Shown piece by piece: positions 1-12,532 of a stretch of DNA of 64,000 nucleotides (position 1 is the stretch's first letter; the number at the start of each line of letters is the position of its first letter). Origin of the DNA: Fibrobacter sp. UWR3 (lineage in GTDB: Bacteria; Fibrobacterota; Fibrobacteria; Fibrobacterales; Fibrobacteraceae); assembly GCF_900143055.1 (NCBI RefSeq), contig NZ_FRCW01000003.1, positions 62,001 to 126,000 of the forward strand, in the 5' to 3' direction. The position numbers and the translations under genes are program-made. The notes below the pieces were generated by a model. The model did not search any database and was not told where the DNA came from. It was given only the letters and a program-made list of their open reading frames with translations.

Positions 1-622
1 CCACCATCGAATTCAGCAGGCAGAACAGAACAATCAACGCCACAGCCGGGCAAGGCACAATTCCCGTAACGGCGGCAACTCCGATAATTTCACGCCAGCG
101 GGCAACCGGCGGGAGCGCACTTCCCAAGCCAGATTCCGCGCACGCACCATCTTGCGCAGCCCCTTCCGCGGCATCAAGCCGAGCGGCACATCCACAGCCC
201 TTACGCGACTTAATCACATCGCGAATTGCAAGCACCACAAGCAACACACCCGTGAGCATAATGAGCGCATAACTCGCGCGCTCGATTCCGACGCGGCCTG
301 TTTCAAACGCAGCAAATACCGTCGCCTTGAAAATCGCATACAGAATCAGCAACAAGAGAACAGCACTCATCGTGTGCGTTACGGTAATGCCCGCACCAAG
401 CGCCACACCCTGCCGCCAGCGACCACGACGCGCAATAAAATATCCGACCACAATCGACTTTCCATGTCCGGGGCCAAGCGCGTGCAACATACCGTACACA
501 AGGCAAATCGCGAGGAACTTCCAAATGGCATCCCAGTCGCCACTTTTCATCGCCGAAATCGCCGCCGTCAACGCTACTGCTTTCTTACCGCGAAATCGGA
601 AAGACCATGGGCATGACCACAT
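1..622 (-). CDS. NicO/RcnA-type nickel/cobalt transporter, partial at both ends
   Basis: The minus strand is open from the left edge to 622 and encodes an integral membrane protein. Seen: the family signature HALGPGHGKS at about + 435-465, then GITVTHTMSAV, several hydrophobic segments and GIVPCPAVALIVLF near the left edge. These are the PGHGK, THT and PCP motifs of the NicO (RcnA/HoxN-like) Ni/Co transporter family, which moves Ni2+ or Co2+ across the inner membrane. The C-terminus lies outside the window. The N-terminus is odd: the only upstream ATG (622) gives a short start (MWSCPWSFRFRGKK) with no signal peptide or first membrane helix, and it overlaps RND coding sequence on the other strand. 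The true 5' end is probably lost at a junction near 575-600. Confidence 0.75.
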   Translation of the reverse strand, partial: MWSCPWSFRFRGKKAVALTAAISAMKSGDWDAIWKFLAICLVYGMLHALGPGHGKSIVVGYFIARRGRWRQGVALGAGITVTHTMSAVLLLLILYAIFKATVFAAFETGRVGIERASYALIMLTGVLLVVLAIRDVIKSRKGCGCAARLDAAEGAAQDGACAESGLGSALPPVARWREIIGVAAVTGIVPCPAVALIVLFCLLNSMV

Positions 623-783
623 TCATCCTTTGCGCGATGTTCTTCGTGTTCATCTTCAGCCCCATGGGCGCCCTCCACAACGTGGGTCTGCTCTCCATCG
701 TGGGCCTCGGTGCCGCACTCCTTGCCGACTACACGCTCACCACCGCACTTGTTTACCTGTGCAAGCCATATGGGAAAGGTTAA
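574..783 (+). pseudogene. C-terminal fragment of an RND-superfamily exporter
   Basis: Frame 1 on the plus strand reads LLLSYREIGKTMGMTT, a hydrophobic stretch, then GLLSIVGLGAALLADY and a stop at 783. This is the usual end of an RND/MMPL-type exporter, where the last membrane helices follow a conserved REIG-type loop. Only about 70 codons remain. Upstream the same frame has no family resemblance and meets a stop at 436-438, and the opposite strand there codes for the NicO protein. I read it as a gene cut at its 5' side rather than a small complete gene. A bidirectional terminator follows. Confidence 0.6.
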
Positions 784-872
784 CGGCTAATTCAGAGAAC
801 GAAAACAGCGTTCTCGTGACGAGTCCGACTAAATGAAAATATCGGCCTCTAGTGTCGGCCGAAACACCCCAA

Positions 873-904
873 AAAAGGCCTCCGCAAGAATGCGGAGACC
901 TTTT
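873..904. terminator. Bidirectional rho-independent terminator
   Basis: An AAAAGGCC arm and a TCCGCA/TGCGGA stem surround an AGAA loop, with A-tracts on one side and T-tracts on the other. It sits between convergent genes (exporter fragment ending 783, hydrolase ending 946) and can serve both. Confidence 0.75.
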
Positions 905-945
905 GTGTGTAGAGATGAAACTTTACCGTACCGGCTAGCGGTGCG

Positions 946-2919
946 CTATTTGACAGCGCGAATGACGTAGCGGGACTGCAATGCGGAGCCGCGCTGCATC
1001 AGGTTGCGGGCCTTGACATGAGCCTCGGCGAGCGATGTGGCAGAAACCTTCCCGAGCAGGCGGCCATTCAGGGAGAATATGCCGTAAGTCTGCACCATGC
1101 CGAAATTCACGTGGTAGTTTTGCACGAGAGTCGTCGAATCGCCCGTTCCCGAAGGCTCCGTGACGGTCGTATCGCCAGCACTGCACTTTTCGCCGGTGCA
1201 GAACTCGAGGTAGTCCACGTTCACGTAGTTGCCCACGATTTCAAGCTTGAGCACGTGCTTGCCGGCAGAAAGGTTCACCTTGCCCGCATCGAACGCGGTG
1301 TAGGTTTCCCAGTCGGCGCCCTGCGCGAATATTATGTTATCCGTAACAGCAACATCATCGACATAGAGTTTGATGCCCGCATTTTCCGAGGATGTCGCGT
1401 AGCTTGCCGTGAGGGCGTATTCACCTGCCGCCGCTACATCCACAGTGTATTCAAGCCATTCGCCTTCCTGCGTGTACCCGATGGCGTAACCCGTACCACC
1501 CTTCACGATATCGACGGCATCTTCGCGGTATTCACCGCCCTTGTTGTCATCGTCCTTATCCAGGAAGGCCTTTCCGGAGCCACCCACATCGTAGTTTTCA
1601 ACTTCAATCTTGCCCGGGATGGCGGCGGCGGAACCCTTGTACGGTTCCTGCGGGATAATCGGAGTCACGTACACGCGGTAACCGTACTTCACGTTCGTGA
1701 TGTTCACCGGCACCGTAATCTTGCCTCCGTTCACGTCATATTCCTTGCTCGAAACCGGAGTGGTAGAAGGCACGGCCTTGTCCTTGTTTTCCCACACGAC
1801 GTATTCCACGTCGACATTCACCTTCTTGCCGAACGCCTCCGGAATGCCCGAAATGTTCACGCTGATTTCGCCCTTGGTGTTTCCGCCGAGCACGATGCTC
1901 GCAAAACCCTTCTTCTTGTCGAGGGCGGCAAAGCCGTCCACGCCATCACTCTTGTCGTTAGGGGGCGTAACCTTAGCCATGTAGCCGCTCATGTCGCCAT
2001 ACCACTTGTACAGCCACCAGCCGCCACCGCGCTCGTTATTGGAGGTAAGGAGACTGCCGAGACGCCCCGGAAGCGGTACGAACCACCAGGAAATCATCGC
2101 GCTCTCGACGCCATAGCGTTCGAACTTGGCGATAAACGGCACCGATACGCCCGGGCAGCCTTCCTCGGAATGTTCCTCGGAGGAATACTCGTTGATACTG
2201 AAGGGGCGCGGAGACACGCCGTACTTCTTCTCGATACTGCGGTAGCTTTCGACAGTGTTCACGAAGTTCGCGCTACCCCACTGGTGCCAGCTGATTACGT
2301 CGGGCATGCAGTTGTTCTGCGAGCAGTACTTCACGAAGGCGTCCATGCGCGAGGAATTGTAGTACGAATACGAGGGGCCGATAATCTTTGCGGTCGGGTC
2401 CAGTTGGCGGATCAAGTCGTAAGTCTGTTTCCAGAGCACTGAATTGAAGTCGCCGTTCTCGTTTTTCCAGGTACCGTCCGGTTCGTTCCAGATTTCGTAG
2501 CCGTCAAAGTTCTTGTTGTTCGATTTGAGTTTGTCGTTGATGACCGAGGTAACCTCGTTTTTCCAGTGGTTCATGTTCTGGAACCTGTAGGGCCAGCCGG
2601 GCAACACGTCGGCAAGGCGTATCTGGATTTTGGCGCCGATGCTTTCGACACGCGGGGCCACGAGGAAGGCACCGCCTATACCCTGCTGACGGCCGTTACC
2701 GCTACGCGCAGGAGAAAGGAAAACATTCGGCTTGAGCGGGGCGACATCTTTCGTGATATCGCTCGGGAGCGTTTCCGTAAGGCCGTAGAGCGAGCCCGTG
2801 GCCACATGGGTCACCGGCTTGATACTATCGCCAAGACTAACGTTGAGGTTGACAGCAGCCAGAGCGCTTGCAGGCAGGGTGAAAGCCAACAGCGCAACTG
2901 CAGGAATTTTCTTGAACAT
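946..2919 (-). CDS. Secreted clan GH-A glycoside hydrolase (GH39-like) with CBM6
   Basis: The start at 2919 is chosen because it gives a clean signal peptide (MFKKIPAVALLAFTLPASALA) preceded by AAGGGATGG; 657 residues. Domains: a (beta/alpha)8-type catalytic domain to about residue 420, with YEIWNEPD (likely acid/base E146) and SINEYSSEE (likely nucleophile E244), the pattern of clan GH-A retaining enzymes such as GH39. A CBM6-type carbohydrate-binding module follows (about 434-574, with VENYDVGG and GYAIGYTQEGEWLEYTV), then a basic C-terminal domain (about 606-657, SLNGRLLGKV...YVIRAVK). The last resembles the terminal domain shared by many Fibrobacter hydrolases and may be a T9SS export signal. 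The family number is inferred, and substrate specificity cannot be read from the sequence. The neighbours are three more secreted hydrolases on the same strand. Confidence 0.8.
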   Translation of the reverse strand: MFKKIPAVALLAFTLPASALAAVNLNVSLGDSIKPVTHVATGSLYGLTETLPSDITKDVAPLKPNVFLSPARSGNGRQQGIGGAFLVAPRVESIGAKIQIRLADVLPGWPYRFQNMNHWKNEVTSVINDKLKSNNKNFDGYEIWNEPDGTWKNENGDFNSVLWKQTYDLIRQLDPTAKIIGPSYSYYNSSRMDAFVKYCSQNNCMPDVISWHQWGSANFVNTVESYRSIEKKYGVSPRPFSINEYSSEEHSEEGCPGVSVPFIAKFERYGVESAMISWWFVPLPGRLGSLLTSNNERGGGWWLYKWYGDMSGYMAKVTPPNDKSDGVDGFAALDKKKGFASIVLGGNTKGEISVNISGIPEAFGKKVNVDVEYVVWENKDKAVPSTTPVSSKEYDVNGGKITVPVNITNVKYGYRVYVTPIIPQEPYKGSAAAIPGKIEVENYDVGGSGKAFLDKDDDNKGGEYREDAVDIVKGGTGYAIGYTQEGEWLEYTVDVAAAGEYALTASYATSSENAGIKLYVDDVAVTDNIIFAQGADWETYTAFDAGKVNLSAGKHVLKLEIVGNYVNVDYLEFCTGEKCSAGDTTVTEPSGTGDSTTLVQNYHVNFGMVQTYGIFSLNGRLLGKVSATSLAEAHVKARNLMQRGSALQSRYVIRAVK

Positions 2920-2968
2920 ATAACCATCCCTTGTGCGTTTGCACAAATACACACATATAAATGTATGT

Positions 2969-2995
2969 AAAAGGGCGCCTTCCAAGAAGGCGCCC
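2969..2995 (-). terminator. Terminator downstream of the beta-galactosidase gene
   Basis: A GGGCGCCTT / AAGGCGCCC perfect stem with a 5-base loop is followed on the minus strand by a T-run. It separates the GH2 gene from the hydrolase gene downstream, so these two are probably separate transcripts. Confidence 0.65.
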
Positions 2996-3035
2996 AAATC
3001 AAATACTTTTGACAAAATTACAATGGGGTTTTAGG

Positions 3036-6551
<3,516 letters not shown>

Positions 6552-6564
6552 TTACACCATAAAG

Positions 6565-6590
6565 AAAAATACCCCTTTTTGAGGGGTATT
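6565..6590 (-). terminator. Terminator downstream of the GH43 gene
   Basis: An ATACCCC / GGGGTAT stem is followed on the minus strand by TTTTTC. It lies between the GH43 gene (ends 6685) and the GH2 start. Confidence 0.6.
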
Positions 6591-6612
6591 GAAATGGTTC
6601 TAGAAGAGGTTT

Positions 6613-6638
6613 CGTGGATAAGTTGTCAATGGTTCGGC
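6613..6638. repeat. Intergenic repeat copy 1 (pairs with 8862-8887)
   Basis: A 26-base stretch beginning CGTGGATAAGTTGTCAAT is identical to 8862-8887, so copies lie on both sides of the GH43 gene. It is followed here by a CACTGAGCTTGCCGAAGTG motif related to the repeat at 58780-58857. Confidence 0.75.
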
Positions 6639-6684
6639 TTAGGTCACTGAGCTTGCCGAAGTGCACCAACCTGGTTCGGCAGGC

Positions 6685-8766
6685 TTACCTCACCTGCACG
6701 CGCTGGATTTGGGCACGGTTCGTGACGCTGCGGACGATGTACATGCCGCTCGCGTAACCGGCACGCTTGAGCGATGCCGCCATATCTTGCGTGGAGGTCG
6801 CTGCGCCCAGGTCAATGCGCCCGATGTACTTACCCGTCGCACCGAACACGTTGAATTCGCCTTCGGTCATCGGGGCAAAGCGAACCTGCTTGAGAGCCGT
6901 AATTTCCGCATTCGGGTCAACGAAGTTGATCCAGTCCACGTTCAGGTAGGCGCCCGTAATCAGGAGCTTGAGCACGTGTTCGCCCTTCTTGAGCTCCACG
7001 GAACCGATTTCCACTTCCTTGTACGTAGTCCATACGCTGTCAACCTTCGGGAGCACCACAGATTCGGTAATTTCCTTGTCGTCAATGAACAACTGCATTG
7101 CAGAGGTCTCGAACGCGGTAGCCACATTCGCAACGATATTGTACTTGCCGTCGGCAGTCACGTTGATGGTGTATTCCATCCATTCGCCATCGTTCGTGTA
7201 ACCGATGGCGTAGCCCGTGCAGGCGGCTTCCCCGCACTTGGAATCGCTGATATCCACCACGTCGACCTCGTCTTCGCGGTAGGCCTTGCCCTGGTTTTCA
7301 CGGTCGTTGTCGTAGAAGGCCTTGTTGTGGCCGCCTTCGTCGTAGTTTTCAGCCTCGATCTTGCCCGGAACCGCAGCGGCAGTGCCCTTGTAAGGCGTCT
7401 GCGGAACAGCAGTCTTTTCGCTTTCCATGTACCAGTAGTCGAAATCGAACCCGCCCTGCTTTACCACAAAGAACAGGTCGTCGACGCCGGCAGCATCGGT
7501 CACATCGAAGGTATGTTCTTCCCAAGCAGAACTTGAAGGGATATTCATGGATGCAAGGAGAGCGCCATTTTCGGAACCGGCATGAAGTTCCAGCTTACCG
7601 CCGTTACCCCTGGTGCAAACGATAATGCGGTCGGCACCGTCGCCCATGTCAACAGAGCGCACCTTGGTGTAGAACCCGCTGTTCATCTTGGTAAGGAAAA
7701 CATTGCCATATTCGGCACCGACATGCTCGATGATGGTATAGCCACCCGCCGTATTGACTGTCATGCCACCCACCCAAGACTTGGTCTCGGCTTCCACGCG
7801 CACGAACGGGTCAAGGTTCTTGATGGGCTTTACGACGCCATTGTTGGTAGCGCGGATAGTGGGAATGGTACCGTCGGCATTCCAGGTGAATTCTTCGATG
7901 GCGGTAGAACGGCTGTAGCCGCCACCCTTCACGTTCTTCTGGTTGTGATAGAAGAAGAAGCTGCGGCCCTTAAAGTCGACAATGCCGGAGTGAACGGTGA
8001 ACGCGGCACCCGGTTCGCTTTTCGGCATAATGACGCCCTTGTAGGTCCAGGGACCCGTCGGGGAATCACTCCAGGAATAGTCAATGGATTCGGGAATGCC
8101 ACCGGCGGCGTAAATCATGTAATACTTCTTGCCGCGCTTGTGGATCCACGGGCCTTCGGTATACTTGCCGTTAAAGGTGCTCATGTCGGAGACCTTGATT
8201 TCGCTTGCGCATTCAATCATGTTCTCCTTGAGGGGGCAATAATAGAGCTTCGGGTTACCCCAGTAGAGCCATGCCTGGCCATCGTCGTCAATAAACACGG
8301 TGGGGTCGATGTAGTCCCAGTTGGGGCCCGCCAGGTGCTTGCCGTTCAGGGCATCCTTGAAGGGGCCTTCCTTCTTGTCGGACACGGCCACGTTGACGGC
8401 GCGGCCGCCGCGGGTGGATTCCACGGTCACGTAATAATAGTACTTGTCGTTGCGGCGAATGCATTGAGATGCCCAGTCGCCGTTCTTCTTGGCTGAGCCG
8501 TTAAAGTCACCCGCTTCCAGAATGAGGGTGTTCATGTCGGTCCAGTTCACCATATCCGTAGTGCACGATACGCGCCAGCCGTGCATCGTGAAGAAGCTAC
8601 CGCCCTCGTCGTTGCCGGAATAGGTGCAAAGCGTATCGCCGAACACGACAGGCGCCGGGTCGGGAGAATAATAAGTCTGGATAAGCGGGTTTTCGGCCAT
8701 GGCCTGCGTGCAGAGCCCAAACCCAATCACGGCTACGGTTATTTTTGCTGTTTTGGCAAAACTCAT
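6685..8766 (-). CDS. Secreted GH43 family glycoside hydrolase with CBM6 module
   Basis: A 693-residue protein with signal peptide (MSFAKTAKITVAVIGFGLCTQAMA). The five-bladed GH43 fold occupies about 25-310. The acidic triad is visible: D36 in YYSPDPAPV (general base), D154 in DYIDPTVFIDDDGQAW (pKa modulator) and E204 in KYTEGPW (general acid). A beta-sandwich module resembling CBM6 follows (about 325-455, VRVEAETK), then a clear CBM6 (about 465-620, KIEAENYDEGG, GYAIGYTNDGEWMEYTI). A basic terminal domain ends in VRSVTNRAQIQRVQVR. GH43 members are mostly arabinofuranosidases or xylosidases; which applies here is not decided by sequence. It lies between the GH2 and GH95 genes and has its own terminator. 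Confidence 0.9.
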   Translation of the reverse strand: MSFAKTAKITVAVIGFGLCTQAMAENPLIQTYYSPDPAPVVFGDTLCTYSGNDEGGSFFTMHGWRVSCTTDMVNWTDMNTLILEAGDFNGSAKKNGDWASQCIRRNDKYYYYVTVESTRGGRAVNVAVSDKKEGPFKDALNGKHLAGPNWDYIDPTVFIDDDGQAWLYWGNPKLYYCPLKENMIECASEIKVSDMSTFNGKYTEGPWIHKRGKKYYMIYAAGGIPESIDYSWSDSPTGPWTYKGVIMPKSEPGAAFTVHSGIVDFKGRSFFFYHNQKNVKGGGYSRSTAIEEFTWNADGTIPTIRATNNGVVKPIKNLDPFVRVEAETKSWVGGMTVNTAGGYTIIEHVGAEYGNVFLTKMNSGFYTKVRSVDMGDGADRIIVCTRGNGGKLELHAGSENGALLASMNIPSSSAWEEHTFDVTDAAGVDDLFFVVKQGGFDFDYWYMESEKTAVPQTPYKGTAAAVPGKIEAENYDEGGHNKAFYDNDRENQGKAYREDEVDVVDISDSKCGEAACTGYAIGYTNDGEWMEYTINVTADGKYNIVANVATAFETSAMQLFIDDKEITESVVLPKVDSVWTTYKEVEIGSVELKKGEHVLKLLITGAYLNVDWINFVDPNAEITALKQVRFAPMTEGEFNVFGATGKYIGRIDLGAATSTQDMAASLKRAGYASGMYIVRSVTNRAQIQRVQVR

Positions 8767-8861
8767 AGAACATCCCTTTCGCCTAAAAGGCGACTTTTTT
8801 AACTCACCAATCTAAAATTATCCATAAAAAAGGCGAAAAATCCATGTGAAAGCCATGTTCG

Positions 8862-8887
8862 CGTGGATAAGTTGTCAATGGTTCGGC
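8862..8887. repeat. Intergenic repeat copy 2 (pairs with 6613-6638)
   Basis: Identical over 26 bases to 6613-6638. It runs directly into the CCCCGC palindrome array that starts at 8893. Confidence 0.75.
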
Positions 8888-8892
8888 AAGAA

Positions 8893-9067
8893 GATCCCCG
8901 CCTTCGCGGGGATGACGTCGGGCATATGTGTGCGGTAAAGGCTTCTACGCGATGATCCCCGCCTGCGGGGATGACGATGTGCGGGGTTTTGCTCAAAGAT
9001 CCCCGCCTTCGCGGGGAAGACGATGTGCGGGGTTTTGCTCAAAGATCCCCGCCTTCGCGGGGATGAC
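8893..9067. repeat. REP-like CCCCGC palindromes with 46-base tandem repeat
   Basis: Four palindromes of the form GATCCCCGCC-TTC-GCGGGGATGAC lie at 8893-8916, 8954-8975, 8998-9021 and 9044-9067. The 22-base spacers between copies 2-3 (8976-8997) and 3-4 (9022-9043) are identical, so this part is a 46-base tandem repeat. Further single copies occur at 22437-22460, 52620-52643 and 54153-54176. They fill most of the gene-free 8767-9074 interval, downstream of the GH95 gene, and may end or stabilise its transcript. Confidence 0.85.
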
Positions 9068-9074
9068 AATATGG

Positions 9075-12053
9075 TTAAAAAGCGCGGATTTTGAGCGTTT
9101 TTTGCAGGTTTCCGCTGGTAACGACCGCAATGTAGTTCCCGCGGGCAAGGCTACCGTCTTCACCGAATTCCACGAGCGAACTGCCGAAACCTTCATGCGT
9201 GCCAACCAGCATTCCCTGCACCGTATACAGGCTGACCTTGAAGCCGGCATTGGAACGTATCATGAGCGAAACAGAGCCCTTCGAGAGCGATACGGGGCGC
9301 ACATCGAGCATTGTTACCGCCTTGCGCGCCTCGGGTACGGCATCCGTGCCCTTCGCGATGCTGAACCAGTCAAAGTTCATCAGGAAGTTGCTCTCGCCGG
9401 AATACTCGAAGCGGAGTTTTTGCTCGCCCGCGGCAAGCGCGATATCCGCCGTAGTCTCGTACCAGTCGTTCCAGCCGTTCGTCTTTTCGGGGTCGACCGT
9501 GAGGGTGCCCAGCACCTTGCCGGTAGAATCGACCACCGTGATGGTAGATTTCGCTTCGGCGGCAGATGCCACACGGGCCGTAACTGCGTAGGTGCCCGCA
9601 GTCGGGACCTTCACCAGGTATTCGCTGAAATCGCCGTCGTTAATCCACCCCAGGTTCGGCTCTCCCTCAGTATCATCTTCAATCTGCACGCCATCCATCG
9701 CGATGTAGCTTTCGGCCTGAATCTTGCCCGGGACCGTTACCGGCTCAAACGGCTGGTTCGTGAGTTTGAGGTTGCCGTCAAATTCATAAATCTTGCCGGG
9801 GACCGTCGTCGTGGTGAATTTGTTGGTGCCATTCACCAAGTTGAGTGTCTGGCCGACATCGGACTTGATGGCGACATACGTGAGCTTGCCGCCCTTCCAG
9901 GCCATGGAATCAATCTCGAAGCCACCGCGGGCACGGATACCCTTGATAGAGCCGTCCTTCCACTGCGAGGGGAGTGCGGGCAGCAGGTTAATCCTGTTGT
10001 TGTGGCTCTGCATGAGCATCTCGTTCACGCCCGAAACCGCACCGAAGTTGCCATCTATCTGGAACGGCGGGTGCGCATCGAACAGGTTGTTGTACGTCTT
10101 GTTCGGGGTAAGGAGCATGCGGATCATCGTGTAGGCATGGTCGCCATCGTGCATGCGGGCCCAGAAGTTGATTTTCCATGCGAGAGACCAACCGGTCGCA
10201 TCGTCACCGCGCTGTTTCAGCGTAACGCCTGCGCCCTTGATCAGGTCGGGAGTTTCTTCGGGCGTAATTTGCGCGCTCGGGAAAAGGCCGTACAGGTGCG
10301 AAATGTGGCGGTTCTTGTTGTTCGGGTCATCCCAGTCCTGCAACCATTCCGTAATCTGGCCGTACTTGCCCGTCTTTGTGGGCGGGAGCCTCTTGACGGT
10401 CGCCTCCATCTTGGCACGAACATCCTCGTCGACGCCCAGAATCTTGGAAGCCTCGATCGTGTAATTCAACACGTCGCGAATAATCTGATTATCCATCGTG
10501 GGGCCAAAGCAGACGTTGTAACCGCCGTGGTCGTTTTCCGGGGAATCGCTCGGGGCAGTCACCAGGTACTTGTGGCCGGTTTCAGGTTCTTCCACAAGGC
10601 TGTTCACGAAGAAGAGCGCCGCCCCCTTCATGGTGGAGTAAACGTCCTGGAGGTAAGCCTTGTCCGTCGGGTTGAACAGGAAATGTTCCCAGAGGTGCGT
10701 GCTGAGCCAGCCTGCGCCCGAGGGCCACAGGCCCCATGCGCCATCAATCGGGGCGGTACGGTTCCAGAGGTCGGTATTGTGGTGTTCCACCCAGCCCTCG
10801 TCTACGCCCCAATGCACCTTCGCGGTCTTTTCGCCCTGCGGGACCATGCTCTTGATCTTGTCGATGAGCGGCCACACGCATTCGCCGAGGTTCGCCGTCT
10901 CTACCGGCCAGTAGTTCATTTCGAGGTTGATGTTGGTCGTGTACTTGCTGCCCCAAACCGGGTTCGTGTCCTTGTTCCAGATGCCCTGCAGGTTTGCAGG
11001 CTGGCCACCCTTGCGCGAGCTCGCAATCAGCAGGTAACGACCATACTGGTAATGCAGTTCTACGAGCGAGGGGTCGTTCGTGGAATTAAAATTCTTCACG
11101 CGGGTGCTGGTAATGTCGCCCGCACTCTTGTCGGCAGCGCCCAGGTCGATACTCACGCGGTTGAAAATCGTCTGGTAGTCCTTCAGGTGCGCCGCAAGCA
11201 GGTCGTCGTAAGACTTGCCCTTCACCTTGCTCATGATATCGGCCGCAATGGCGCCCGGGTCGCCGCTCACGTCATTATACGATTTGAAGTTTGTCGCAAT
11301 CGTGAGCACGAGCATTGCGGAATTCGCGCCCTGCACATTGATGTTCCCGTTCGAGACAGAGACCGTACCGCCATCGGCCACCACGTTCAGGCGGTTCTGG
11401 AACTTGATGGAATTGACGGTCACGTCGTAGATAAGCGTGTTCCCGCTATTCGACATCTTGTTGTTGCGATGTGGGGTTGTCATGGTGGCCCCGAAACTCA
11501 CCGAGCCGCTTTTATCGGCGGAGAGGCGCACCACAATCACGTGGTCCGGGTAGCTCGCAAAATATTCGCGGGTGTACTTGACTCCCCCGCTCGTATAGGT
11601 CGTTTTCGCGATGGCCGTCTTGAGGTCCAGTTCGCGGCGGTAATTGGAGGAACCGTTGTGCGACGTGGTAATCACGAGGTCGCCCACCGGCTGGAAACTC
11701 GCGGGGCCAGGGCCAATCATGTAGTTGGAGACGATGGATTCCGCCGTGCGGTAGTCCCCGCGGAACATGGCGTCGCGAGCATCCTTCAGGTGGCTCGCCG
11801 CGCCCTGCTTGTTGTTGTCGCCCGGGCCGCCCGACCAGACAGTGCTCTCGTTCAGGCCGATAATATCCTTCGTGACGCCACCGTAAATGATGCCGCCCAT
11901 GTAGCCGTTGCCGATGGGGAGGGCGTTCGTGAATTCGCCCGCCGCATCGCTGTTGTACCAGAGGGTAAGCGGGTTGTCCGTCGACGCGAAAGACAAGGTC
12001 GCCGCGCAAAAGGCTGCCGCGATTTTTACGCCAAACATCAGACCAAGTTTCAT
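9075..12053 (-). CDS. Secreted GH95 alpha-L-fucosidase (or alpha-L-galactosidase)
   Basis: The start at 12053 gives a signal peptide ([23 protein letters not shown]) behind a good AGGAG site; 992 residues. From residue 27 the sequence follows GH95: [34 protein letters not shown], then an (alpha/alpha)6 barrel with [36 protein letters not shown] and [11 protein letters not shown], ending with the [14 protein letters not shown] region. A CBM6/35-like module follows (about 780-910, [26 protein letters not shown]), then a terminal domain with [16 protein letters not shown]95 enzymes invert alpha-1,2-L-fucosyl or alpha-L-galactosyl linkages. With the GH2 and GH43 neighbours this fits trimming of fucogalacto-xyloglucan or rhamnogalacturonan side chains, which is an inference. 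Confidence 0.9.
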   Translation of the reverse strand: MKLGLMFGVKIAAAFCAATLSFASTDNPLTLWYNSDAAGEFTNALPIGNGYMGGIIYGGVTKDIIGLNESTVWSGGPGDNNKQGAASHLKDARDAMFRGDYRTAESIVSNYMIGPGPASFQPVGDLVITTSHNGSSNYRRELDLKTAIAKTTYTSGGVKYTREYFASYPDHVIVVRLSADKSGSVSFGATMTTPHRNNKMSNSGNTLIYDVTVNSIKFQNRLNVVADGGTVSVSNGNINVQGANSAMLVLTIATNFKSYNDVSGDPGAIAADIMSKVKGKSYDDLLAAHLKDYQTIFNRVSIDLGAADKSAGDITSTRVKNFNSTNDPSLVELHYQYGRYLLIASSRKGGQPANLQGIWNKDTNPVWGSKYTTNINLEMNYWPVETANLGECVWPLIDKIKSMVPQGEKTAKVHWGVDEGWVEHHNTDLWNRTAPIDGAWGLWPSGAGWLSTHLWEHFLFNPTDKAYLQDVYSTMKGAALFFVNSLVEEPETGHKYLVTAPSDSPENDHGGYNVCFGPTMDNQIIRDVLNYTIEASKILGVDEDVRAKMEATVKRLPPTKTGKYGQITEWLQDWDDPNNKNRHISHLYGLFPSAQITPEETPDLIKGAGVTLKQRGDDATGWSLAWKINFWARMHDGDHAYTMIRMLLTPNKTYNNLFDAHPPFQIDGNFGAVSGVNEMLMQSHNNRINLLPALPSQWKDGSIKGIRARGGFEIDSMAWKGGKLTYVAIKSDVGQTLNLVNGTNKFTTTTVPGKIYEFDGNLKLTNQPFEPVTVPGKIQAESYIAMDGVQIEDDTEGEPNLGWINDGDFSEYLVKVPTAGTYAVTARVASAAEAKSTITVVDSTGKVLGTLTVDPEKTNGWNDWYETTADIALAAGEQKLRFEYSGESNFLMNFDWFSIAKGTDAVPEARKAVTMLDVRPVSLSKGSVSLMIRSNAGFKVSLYTVQGMLVGTHEGFGSSLVEFGEDGSLARGNYIAVVTSGNLQKTLKIRAF

Positions 12054-12168
12054 ACGTTCTCCTGGTTTTACATACACTCAAATCCAAAGATATATGCCGA
12101 AAACGCCAAAATTACGAACCGCAACCCAGTTTGCATTGATTTTTTATCAAGAAACGCCCATTTTGCAT

Positions 12169-12202
12169 AAAAAAACCGGCCCGCCTATCCAGCGGAACCG
12201 GT
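12169..12202 (-). terminator. Terminator, minus strand, after the 20-codon ORF
   Basis: On the minus strand an ACCGG(TT)CCGC / GCGGG-CCGGT imperfect stem ends in TTTTTTT. It lies upstream of the GH95 gene, so it ends a transcript coming from the right, and the only thing there is the 20-codon frame at 12245-12307. Confidence 0.65.
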
Positions 12203-12244
12203 AATCACTAGAGAGAGATGTCTAAAAAAATAACCGAGCGGCAA

Positions 12245-12307
12245 TTAGGCACGCTTGGCATACTTCTTGTAGCTCTTGACCAGGAGGGCGGCGAGAATGC
12301 AGTACAT
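12245..12307 (-). CDS. Putative 20-residue hydrophobic/basic small protein
   Basis: The frame reads MYCILAALLVKSYKKYAKRA: a hydrophobic N-half and a strongly basic C-half. A purine-rich AAAGGAT lies about 9 bases upstream of the start and a T-tailed hairpin lies 43 bases beyond the stop. It therefore has the parts of a short independent transcript in an otherwise gene-free gap between GH95 and batD. I do not recognise the peptide. It could be a small membrane-associated protein, a leader peptide, or chance coding inside a small RNA. Confidence 0.35.
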   Translation of the reverse strand: MYCILAALLVKSYKKYAKRA

Positions 12308-12532
12308 ATTGACTTTTTATCCTTTATTTTTGCGTTTTATCGTCGTTTTTATGTGATTTTCGTAACGACGGGCCAAAATTAACAAAAATTTACTAACGCG
12401 TCAAGGGAAAAAATTATATAAGAAAAACTTTTTTCTCCGATTTCCGGCAAAAAACGGCTCGCCTGCCCCTATACCCCGCATCCGGCACCCTCATTTTGGT
12501 TTTCTACCCGAAAAATTGGTATTTTTGGCGGT

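Noticed and set aside
8893-9067. Possible CRISPR array (regular repeats and spacers)
   Set aside because: The repeats are strong palindromes, the two clear spacers are identical, and no cas genes are near. It is a tandem repeat of REP-like units.
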